Shown here: one piece after another, positions 1 to 6,387 of the stretch
Position numbering within the stretch: the first letter of the stretch is position 1
Layout of the letters: each line of letters begins with the position of its first letter
Assembly (NCBI RefSeq): GCF_000019725.1
Contig: NC_010505.1
Coordinates: 3,165,001-3,229,000 of the forward strand
Source of the DNA: Methylobacterium radiotolerans JCM 2831
Lineage (GTDB): Bacteria > Pseudomonadota > Alphaproteobacteria > Rhizobiales > Beijerinckiaceae
Direction of reading: 5' to 3'
Length of the DNA stretch: 64,000 nucleotides
Notes under the pieces: generated by a model
Database searches by the model: none
What the model saw: only the letters and a program-made list of their open reading frames with translations
What the model was told of the DNA's origin: nothing
Position numbers and translations under genes: made by a program

Positions 1-325
1 TCGAGAGAATCAGCGGCGACATCGTGAAGAACTCGACGCTGCCCGAGCGCAGCTGGCTCAGCGTGTCGGTGTCGGAGCCGAGCTGACTCGTCGGGAAGAT
101 CTTGAGGTCGAACCGGCCGCCGGTCTCAGTGCGGAGCGCCTCCGCCATCTCGCGGGCGCGGATGTTCATCGGGTGCGTGTCGGGCAGGTTGTTGGCGTAT
201 TTGTAGGTGAACTCTGCCTTCTGCGCCCGCGCCACGTGCGGGGCCGCCAGCGTGCCGGCGACGAGGGCCGTCGAGCCGGTCACCAGGAATCGGCGGCGGG
301 ACAGGGGCGTGCGGTCCAGTGACAT
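1..325 (-). CDS. TRAP transporter solute-binding protein, DctP type (3' end cut by window edge)
   Basis: This is the first 108 residues of a periplasmic binding protein for a TRAP (tripartite ATP-independent periplasmic) transporter. The start ATG at 325 is followed by a twin-arginine type leader (S-R-R-R-F-L, then a hydrophobic stretch ending A-R-A near residue 34), so it is probably exported by Tat. The mature start (F-T-Y-K-Y-A-N-N-L-P-D-T-H-P) and the following F-P-T-S-Q-L-G-S-D segment are typical of the DctP family, which binds C4-dicarboxylates, other organic acids or ureide-like acids. It lies downstream of allE-allA on the same strand but is separated from them by about 245 bases. 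The two membrane subunits would lie beyond the left edge. The ligand cannot be told from this fragment. Confidence 0.85.
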   Translation of the reverse strand, partial: MSLDRTPLSRRRFLVTGSTALVAGTLAAPHVARAQKAEFTYKYANNLPDTHPMNIRAREMAEALRTETGGRFDLKIFPTSQLGSDTDTLSQLRSGSVEFFTMSPLILS

Positions 326-540
326 GGCGGCCTTTCCGGTGCGGGCCTGCCGGCCCGGCGTTTCCTCGGGTCCGCGTTGGTGCGGACTCTCTGGTTGCGG
401 CCTCGATAGCCGCTGATCGGTGCCAGTCAACGGACTTTCGCAGCCTCGCCCCCGGGAATGATTGCATCCGGGCGCCCCCTGACACGCTCTGCACCGCGCG
501 TGGCGGTCCCGCACGCGCGTGACCGAGGTCGCGCGGCGAC

Positions 541-564
541 GGCGCGGATGGCGCCATCCGCGCC
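541..564 (-). terminator. Perfect GC-rich palindrome just after allA
   Basis: The arms GGCGCGGATG and CATCCGCGCC flank GCGC, giving a perfect 24-base palindrome that extends by one more C-G pair at 540/565. It starts about 5 bases past the allA stop codon, where a terminator would be expected. No T-run follows on the minus strand, so it may be a stability hairpin, or a terminator that lacks the U-tract. The rest of 326-569 shows no gene. Confidence 0.5.
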
Positions 565-569
565 GGCCT

Positions 570-1082
570 TCAGTCCTGGCCGGGCAGATGCACCGTCCAG
601 GGCTCGGCGAAGGTGTGTTCCTCGAGGTTCGCGCCCGGGCCGCCGCGGTCGACCACGACGAAGTCCTGCGGCTGGCCGTAGGGCGTCAGCACGCCGTGCC
701 ACGTGTTGCGCGCGTAGCAGATCCCCTGCCCCGGCACCGTCACGAAGGCGCGCGGCGGCCCGGGACGCCCGTCCGCGTCCGGGCAGACCACCACCAGGAA
801 CGGCGCCGCGCTCAGTGGCAGGAATGCCTGCGCGCCCAGCGGATGCCGTTCAACGAGGTCGAGCCGCAGCGGCATCGGGTAGGGCTGCGCCTCCACGAGC
901 CCGATCACCACGCGCGAGCCCTCGCCGACGACCTCGACCGCCGCCAGGTCGTGGAAGCGGCGCGCCATCCCGCCGTTCATCGGCCGCGGCGCCACCGCGG
1001 CCGCGTCGATCACCGTGCCGAATGGCGCGAACGCCTCGGCCGTGAGCGGCCGGGCGACGAGCGTGCGGGGGTCCGCGCTCAC
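570..1082 (-). CDS. allA: Ureidoglycolate lyase (AllA)
   Basis: A 170-residue protein of the AllA cupin family, which splits (S)-ureidoglycolate into glyoxylate and urea, a late step of purine/allantoin degradation in the cytoplasm. Visible family features are the N-terminal P-L-T-A-E-A-F-A-P-F-G segment, the F-H-D-L-A region and the motif R-N-T-W-H-G-V-L followed by F-V-V-V-D-R near the C-terminus, which carry the active-site residues. I chose the GTG at 1082 because it overlaps the allE stop codon in a GTGA arrangement and because the protein then begins at the expected family position. An upstream start would run deep into allE. Translation is probably coupled to allE. A perfect palindrome follows the stop codon. 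Confidence 0.88.
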   Translation of the reverse strand: MSADPRTLVARPLTAEAFAPFGTVIDAAAVAPRPMNGGMARRFHDLAAVEVVGEGSRVVIGLVEAQPYPMPLRLDLVERHPLGAQAFLPLSAAPFLVVVCPDADGRPGPPRAFVTVPGQGICYARNTWHGVLTPYGQPQDFVVVDRGGPGANLEEHTFAEPWTVHLPGQD

Positions 1083-1918
1083 CGGCCGAGCCCGCGCGGC
1101 GCCAGCGCCGGGTGCCGGTTGACGTCCTTGTACAGCAGGTACCGGAACGGGCCCGGGCCACCCGCGTAGCAGGCCTGCGGGCAGAAGGCGCGCAGCCACA
1201 TGAAGTCGCCCGCCTCGACCTCGACCCAGTCGCGGTTGAGCCGGTAGACCGCCTTGCCTTCCAGCACGAACAGTCCGTGCTCCATGACGTGGGTCTCCTC
1301 GAAGGGGATCGAGGCGCCCGGGCGCAGGCTGACGATGTTGACGTGCATGTCGTGTCGCAGGTCGTCGGAGGCGACGAAGCGGGTCGTCGCCCAGGCGCCG
1401 TCGGTGCCGACCATGCCGGCCGGCTCGACCGCCGACTCGTGCGTGACGAAGGAGCTCGGCGCGTCCAGGCCGGCGGCGGGCTGGTAGGCCTTGCGGACCC
1501 AGTGGAAGCGCACGGGTTCGTGGCCGTCGTTGCGCAGGGCCCAGGCGGCGCCGGGGGCGAGGTAGGCGTAGCTGCCCGGCCGCAGGGGGTGGCGCGCGCC
1601 GTCCAGCGTGAGGCTGGCCGTGCCGGCGACCACGAACAGGACGCCCTGCGCCTGCGGCTCCGGCTCGGGGGCCCGGCTGCCGCCGCCGGGGGCGACCTCC
1701 ATGAGGTACTGGGCGAAGGTCTCAGCGAAGCCCGAGAGCGGCCGGGCCAGGATCCAGGCCTGGGCATCGTCCCAGCCCGGCAGGCGGCTGGTGACGATGT
1801 CGCTCATCACGCCGTGGGGGATCACCGCGTAGGCCTCGGTGAACACCGCCCGGCCCGTCATCAGCCGCGTCTGGCCGGGCAGGCCTCCGCAGGGGGGATT
1901 GTAGGCTCCAGCGCTCAT
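1079..1918 (-). CDS. allE: (S)-ureidoglycine aminohydrolase (AllE/YlbA), bicupin
   Basis: A 279-residue bicupin that releases ammonia from (S)-ureidoglycine to give (S)-ureidoglycolate, the substrate of the next gene product. The N-terminal G-R-A-V-F-T-E-A-Y-A-V-I-P segment is characteristic. Two cupin barrels are visible, one near residues 80-140 (V-L-F-V-V-A-G, then L-R-P-G-S-Y-A-Y-L-A-P-G) and one near 190-260, where H-V-M-E-H-G-L-F-V-L-E-G-K carries the metal-ligand histidines. The ATG at 1918 has a GGAGA Shine-Dalgarno about 7 bases upstream. Only 52 bases separate it from the end of dctA on the same strand, so dctA-allE-allA could be one transcript. Allantoinase and allantoate amidohydrolase are not in the window. 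Confidence 0.9.
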   Translation of the reverse strand: MSAGAYNPPCGGLPGQTRLMTGRAVFTEAYAVIPHGVMSDIVTSRLPGWDDAQAWILARPLSGFAETFAQYLMEVAPGGGSRAPEPEPQAQGVLFVVAGTASLTLDGARHPLRPGSYAYLAPGAAWALRNDGHEPVRFHWVRKAYQPAAGLDAPSSFVTHESAVEPAGMVGTDGAWATTRFVASDDLRHDMHVNIVSLRPGASIPFEETHVMEHGLFVLEGKAVYRLNRDWVEVEAGDFMWLRAFCPQACYAGGPGPFRYLLYKDVNRHPALAPRGLGR

Positions 1919-1970
1919 GGTCGGTCTCCGCGATTCGACTTCAAGCTGTAAACGTCGGGCAGGGGATCGG

Positions 1971-3281
1971 TCACGCGGTGTGCGGCTCCGCGACCGGTGC
2001 GTCGAGGATCTCCGCCGTGTCGGTGGTGTCCTCGCCGTTCAGGACGCGGTTGGCCTGCGCCCGGTCGATGTCGCCTTCCCAGGCGGCGATGACGACGGTC
2101 GCCACGCAATTGCCGATCAGGTTCCCGAGCGCGCGGGCGATGCCGACGAACCAGTCGACCGACAGGACGAGGACCAGCCCGATCACCGGGATCTCGGGAA
2201 CCGCCGAGAGCGTCGCGGCGAGGACGACGATCGCCGAGCCTGGCACGCCGTGGGCGCCCTTCGAGGTCAGGAGCGCGATGCCGAGGATCAGCATCAGGTG
2301 GCCGAACGACAGGTCGGTGTTGGTCGCCTGGGCGATGAACACCGTGGCGAGGGTCAGGTAGAGGGAGAACGCGTCGAGGTTGAAAGAGTAGCCGGTCGGA
2401 ATCACGAGGCCGACGGTCGATTCCTTGATGCCGAGCCGCTCCATCTTGCGCATGACCTGCGGGAGCACGCAGTCGGAGGAGGCGGTTCCGGCCACGACGG
2501 TCAGTTCCTCGCGCAGGTAGACGAGCAGCTTGAACAGGCTGAAGCCGGCGAGCCGCATGATGCCGCCGAGCACCAGGACCACGAAGAGCGCCACCCCCGC
2601 GTAGAACAGCACCACCAGCATGCTGAGCTGCTTGAGGGAGCCGACGCCGTATTTGCCGACCGTGAAGGCGACCGCGCCGAGCACGCCGAGCGGCGCCAGC
2701 CGCACGATGAAGCCGATGATCCGGAACAGGACCTCGGTGATGCGCTCCAAGCTGTCGGCCAGGGGCTTGCCGCGCTCGCCGAGGAGCGAGAGGCCGGAGC
2801 CGAACAGGAGCGCGAGGAGGAGGACCTGGAGGATGTCGCCCTTGGCGAAGGCGTCGACGAAGGTCGTCGGCACCAGCTTCATCAGGAAGTCGACGGTGCC
2901 CGTCACCTGACCGACCCGGTCGGTGTAGCTGGCGAGCGACTTGGCATCCAGCGTCGCCAGATCGACGTTCATCCCGTGACCGGGCGCGACGACGTAGGCG
3001 AGGACGAGGCCCAGCGTGAGCGCGATGGTCGTCACCACCTCGAAATAGATCAGGGATTTGAGGCCGACGCGGCCGACTTTCCGAAGGTCGCCCGCACCGA
3101 CGATGCCGTGCACGACGACGCCGAAGACCAGCGGCGCGACAACCATCTTGATGAGCTTGATGAAGACGTCGCCCAGCGGCTTCAGGGTGACGGCAAAGTC
3201 GGGCCAGAGCCGGCCGACGAGGATGCCGATCATCAGGGCGGCGACAACCTGCCCGAACAGCGACCCGAACAAGCGCTTCAA
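1971..3281 (-). CDS. dctA: Dicarboxylate:cation symporter (DctA/DAACS family)
   Basis: A 436-residue inner-membrane secondary transporter of the dicarboxylate/amino acid:cation symporter family, which takes up C4-dicarboxylates such as succinate, malate and fumarate with Na+ or H+. Typical features are the N-terminal membrane segment, the L-K-P-L-G-D-V-F-I-K-L-I-K-M segment, the serine-rich reentrant loop (G-T-A-S-S-D-C-V-L-P), the I-P-T-G-Y-S-F-N-L-D motif and the G-V-P-G-S-A-I-V-V-L-A-A-T motif. The start is a TTG at 3281 with a GGGAGG Shine-Dalgarno 6 bases upstream. No ATG gives the full first membrane helix. A LysR gene is divergent across a 207-base gap. The placement upstream of allE-allA suggests a role in taking up ureide-related acids, but that is only inference. 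Confidence 0.93.
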   Translation of the reverse strand: MKRLFGSLFGQVVAALMIGILVGRLWPDFAVTLKPLGDVFIKLIKMVVAPLVFGVVVHGIVGAGDLRKVGRVGLKSLIYFEVVTTIALTLGLVLAYVVAPGHGMNVDLATLDAKSLASYTDRVGQVTGTVDFLMKLVPTTFVDAFAKGDILQVLLLALLFGSGLSLLGERGKPLADSLERITEVLFRIIGFIVRLAPLGVLGAVAFTVGKYGVGSLKQLSMLVVLFYAGVALFVVLVLGGIMRLAGFSLFKLLVYLREELTVVAGTASSDCVLPQVMRKMERLGIKESTVGLVIPTGYSFNLDAFSLYLTLATVFIAQATNTDLSFGHLMLILGIALLTSKGAHGVPGSAIVVLAATLSAVPEIPVIGLVLVLSVDWFVGIARALGNLIGNCVATVVIAAWEGDIDRAQANRVLNGEDTTDTAEILDAPVAEPHTA

Positions 3282-3444
3282 CGCAACCTCCCTGGAACGG
3301 CTAGCCCGGACCCGGCCGCGAACGCCCCGCCTCTCGTGGGCGGGTTCGATCGACGCGATCGCGGCGCGCGGCGGCCTGAGGCGGCGCAGTGCCGGGCCGG
3401 CCTTCCCGGCGGCAAAATCGTGCCGGACGATCTAGACGTCAAAT

Positions 3445-3461
3445 ATCTATTTCGTTTAGAT
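3445..3461. promoter_or_regulatory. Inverted repeat in dctA/lysR intergenic region, candidate LysR box
   Basis: ATCTA and TAGAT flank a 7-base spacer in the only AT-rich part of the 207-base divergent gap. This is the size and symmetry expected of a LysR-type binding site (T-N11-A), and it lies 28 bases before the LysR start codon. Autoregulation and control of dctA are inferred from position only. Confidence 0.4.
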
Positions 3462-3488
3462 TGAAACTTTGAGAGTTCTAATGACGCG

Positions 3489-4370
3489 ATGGAACTGCGC
3501 CATCTCCGCTACTTCGTCGCCGTCGCCAAGCACCTGAGCTTCACCGCCGCGGCGGAGAGCCTCGGCGTCGCGCAGCCGCCGCTCAGCCAGCAGATCCGCG
3601 ATCTGGAGGACGAGATCGGGACGGCCCTCTTCGAGCGGACGACCCGGCGCGTGGCGCTGACACGGGCCGGTCAGGACTTTCACATGCAGGCCATTAACCT
3701 GTTGGAGCGGGCCGCCGAGGCCGTCGAGCGGGCTCGGGCCATCGGCGCGGGCACCGCCGGCATCATCAATGTCGGGTTGACGGGCTCGATGCTGGCCGGG
3801 CCGCTCGGTCACGCGATCCGCAGCTTCGCGCAGGCCTACCCGGCCGTGGATCTGCGGATCCACGAGATGTCGCCGGACCGTCAGATCGCGATGCTGAAGG
3901 CCGGCCAGACCGACGTGAGCTTCCTGCGGGCCCCACCGCAGGATGCCGATCTGGTCCGAGTCCGCGCGTGGAGCGAGACCGTGAAGGCCGTCCTGCCGAA
4001 CGGGCACCGCCTCGCGCGGGGCAGGCTGCGGCTCGCTGACCTGCGCGACGAGCGGTTCGTGTTCCTGCGCATGTCCGACTCGCTGTTCGCCAAATACCTC
4101 TGGGATTGCTGCGTCGAGGCCGGGTTCGTCCCCACCATCACCCATCAGGCCGTCGAGGCCGCCTCGCTGACGAGCCTCGTCGCGTCCGGCCTGGGCATCG
4201 CCATCATCCCGGAATACGTCGCCCGGCTGGCGCACGCCGGCGTGGTCTACAGGCCGCTGGACGGGCCCCGCATCCGCGCCGACGTCTTCGCGCTGTGGAC
4301 CCCTGCGAAAGCCGCTCTGGTCGGCAACTTCGTCGATCTGGTCCGCGACAGTCAGAAGACCGCCGACTAG
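3489..4370 (+). CDS. LysR-family transcriptional regulator
   Basis: A 293-residue regulator with an N-terminal winged helix-turn-helix (residues 1-60, beginning M-E-L-R-H-L-R-Y-F-V-A-V-A, with the recognition segment G-V-A-Q-P-P-L-S-Q-Q-I-R-D-L-E) and a C-terminal inducer-binding domain (about 90-293). The N-terminal wording is that of the BenM/CatM-like subgroup that senses small organic acids. It is divergent from dctA, so it probably controls the dctA-allE-allA strand and itself. The ATG at 3489 gives the usual family length. A second ATG at 3481 is out of frame. No transcription terminator is visible downstream. The inducer is unknown. Confidence 0.9.
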   Translation: MELRHLRYFVAVAKHLSFTAAAESLGVAQPPLSQQIRDLEDEIGTALFERTTRRVALTRAGQDFHMQAINLLERAAEAVERARAIGAGTAGIINVGLTGSMLAGPLGHAIRSFAQAYPAVDLRIHEMSPDRQIAMLKAGQTDVSFLRAPPQDADLVRVRAWSETVKAVLPNGHRLARGRLRLADLRDERFVFLRMSDSLFAKYLWDCCVEAGFVPTITHQAVEAASLTSLVASGLGIAIIPEYVARLAHAGVVYRPLDGPRIRADVFALWTPAKAALVGNFVDLVRDSQKTAD

Positions 4371-4469
4371 GCGGAGCACCGGACCCTACGACACAGGCCG
4401 AGAGCCGCGGGAATACGGGCTCCTCGGAGCGCCCACCGCAGGCCAGAAGCCCGATGTTTTTCCGTTAAT

Positions 4470-4484
4470 GGATATCTTATATCC
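4470..4484. promoter_or_regulatory. Perfect inverted repeat upstream of the membrane-hotdog fusion gene
   Basis: GGATAT-CTT-ATATCC, with 6-base arms and a 3-base spacer, lies in an AT-rich patch (about 4455-4540) that is unusual for this DNA and probably holds the promoter of the gene starting at 4566. A repressor may bind here. No cognate regulator can be named. LysR-type sites usually have longer spacing. Confidence 0.35.
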
Positions 4485-4565
4485 GCCTTCTTTTTTGGCC
4501 GCCATATTCCCGAAACGAATCTGATACGCTATTGCTGCTCTAGGTTTGGAGCGCTTGCAGCCACA

Positions 4566-6380
4566 ATGCCTTCCCAGTTCATCCGCTCCGCGGCCTGGGC
4601 GCCCACGATTGCTTTGTCGTGGTTCTGGGGGCTCGGGTTCTTCTACGCGATCCATGTGACGCTCACCTACGGCTGGCTCGGGTTTCTTGCCTTCGCGCTG
4701 CCGAACGCGACGGGGCTCGGCCTGTTCGGCTGGGTCCTCGGCGCGCCCCGCCGGAACCTCGACACGATCGTGGCCGCCGTTCAGGGGCCGTACGCCCTGC
4801 TGTTCATGGGGGCACAGTTCTTCGCCGTCGCGATCACGATCTTCGGATTCGCCGCCTACGCGTGGATCCCGCTGTTCGGCCACGAGGCCGCCGTCGGCGT
4901 GGTCGCGCTGGTCCTCGTCGCCTGCTCGATCGGCCACGCGGTCCCGCTGCGCGGCATCCGGGTCATCCACGGCGGGGCGCTGGTTGTGGGGCTCGCGGCG
5001 GGCGCGGTCCTGCTCGGAGGGCTGCCCGGGCACGGGAGCGGCTGGGAGGTCCCGCTCCAGGCCTTCGACGAGCGCTTCTACGGGCTCGTCATCCCCTCGC
5101 TCGTCGGCTTCCTGCTCGGGCCCTGGATGGACATCCAGCAGTGGCAGCGCGCCGTGGAGATCCGGCGGTCGGGCGGATCGGTGCGCGCGGCCTACGTCAC
5201 CGGCGCGCTCCTGTTCCTCGGTCTCCTGACGATCAACGCGCTGCTCGCCGCGCGGGCGGAACTCGGCACGCCGATCATCTCGTCGGATGGTGTTCCGGGA
5301 GCCTACGCGGCCGTGGCGCAGGCGATCGGTCGCGACCCCGCGGCCGGCGCTGTTGCGGCCTTCGTCATCTGGACGGCGATCGCCGCCGCGACCACGATCG
5401 ACAGTTTCTACACCGCCACGCGCTGGCTCGGGACATCGATCACGGCGCGCAGCAACTCGCCGCTCCTCGCTTTCGTGCCGGCGGGACTGGTGGCGTCGCC
5501 GGTCTGGATCCTCGGTGCCGCGCTCGCCACCGCGGCGGCGGCGATCTGGGCGAACCTCTCGCTCCTCTACCTGATGATGCCCTTCGCCACGCTCCTCGTC
5601 GGGGCGGCGGCGTGTCTCGTATGCGAGACGCTCGGCGCGACGCGCCGGTACGACTCGGTCCTCGCGTCCATGATCGGAGCGACGGCGTGCCTGATCTTCG
5701 CGACGGGCTACCTGGCGCCGAGTTGGGCGCTGCTCGCCATCGCGCCGCTGATCGGCCTGATCGGCGCCCTCCCGATGATCGCGGAGATCCTCGGCTGGCG
5801 CGCGGCGCCGCCGGTCGCTGAGCTGATCCCGGCGGCGGAGCGAACGCCGCGGGCGGCGCCGGTACCCGTCGCGGTGGACCAGACGGATGCCGTGGCGTCA
5901 CACGGGTTCGACGGCCACTGGTTCGTCCTGCGCCTGATCCCGACCTACGACGACACCAATTCGGTCGGGAACGTCTATTTCGCCAACTACGTCCGCTGGG
6001 TCGGCAAGGCGCGCGAGCTGTTCTTCAACATCTGCATGCCGAATTTCGACCTGAAATCGACGGACTTCTACATCCTGACAAAGTCCTTCCATCACGATTT
6101 TCGCCGAGAGGCGATGGAGTTCGAGCCTGTCACGGTCCGGATCTCGATCGCGAGCCACAACCGGAAATTCGTGACCCTGGCGCACGAGATCCACAGCGAG
6201 GTCAACGGGCTGCTCGGGCGGGGTGAACAGTCGCTGATGTTCGTGGACACCGTCCACTATCGGCCCCTCGATATCCCGCGGACCATCATCGAGGGCTTCC
6301 TGCCGTACTGGCCGAAGACGTCTCCGCACGCCGTCGCGGGTGGGGGCGGCCCGACCGAGGTCGCGCCCCTCGGCGTCTGA
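4566..6380 (+). CDS. SSS-like multi-pass membrane protein fused to a hotdog thioesterase domain
   Basis: A 604-residue fusion. Residues about 1-415 form a run of hydrophobic helices (I count roughly 11-12). The segment P-W-M-D-I-Q-Q-W-Q-R-A recalls the conserved D-x-Q-x-x-Q-R helix of sodium:solute symporters. After a Pro/Ala-rich linker (about 415-445), residues about 448-590 form a single hotdog domain of the YbgC/4HBT acyl-CoA thioesterase type, with Y-D-D-T-N-S-V-G-N-V-Y-F-A-N-Y. The usual form is Y-x-D-T-D-x-x-G-x-V-Y-x-x-N-Y, so the normal catalytic Asp is Asn here (D-T-N). The start ATG at 4566 has only a weak Shine-Dalgarno. The neighbours are LysR upstream and a c-di-GMP enzyme converging 7 bases downstream. 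Possible roles are coupling transport of an acid to acyl-CoA turnover, or sensing an acyl-CoA. Neither is shown. Confidence 0.75.
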   Translation: MPSQFIRSAAWAPTIALSWFWGLGFFYAIHVTLTYGWLGFLAFALPNATGLGLFGWVLGAPRRNLDTIVAAVQGPYALLFMGAQFFAVAITIFGFAAYAWIPLFGHEAAVGVVALVLVACSIGHAVPLRGIRVIHGGALVVGLAAGAVLLGGLPGHGSGWEVPLQAFDERFYGLVIPSLVGFLLGPWMDIQQWQRAVEIRRSGGSVRAAYVTGALLFLGLLTINALLAARAELGTPIISSDGVPGAYAAVAQAIGRDPAAGAVAAFVIWTAIAAATTIDSFYTATRWLGTSITARSNSPLLAFVPAGLVASPVWILGAALATAAAAIWANLSLLYLMMPFATLLVGAAACLVCETLGATRRYDSVLASMIGATACLIFATGYLAPSWALLAIAPLIGLIGALPMIAEILGWRAAPPVAELIPAAERTPRAAPVPVAVDQTDAVASHGFDGHWFVLRLIPTYDDTNSVGNVYFANYVRWVGKARELFFNICMPNFDLKSTDFYILTKSFHHDFRREAMEFEPVTVRISIASHNRKFVTLAHEIHSEVNGLLGRGEQSLMFVDTVHYRPLDIPRTIIEGFLPYWPKTSPHAVAGGGGPTEVAPLGV

Positions 6381-6387
6381 GGCCGAC

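Noticed and set aside
1917..3464. 515-codon plus-strand frame over dctA
   Set aside because: It is the antisense of dctA. The minus-strand reading has complete transporter motifs.
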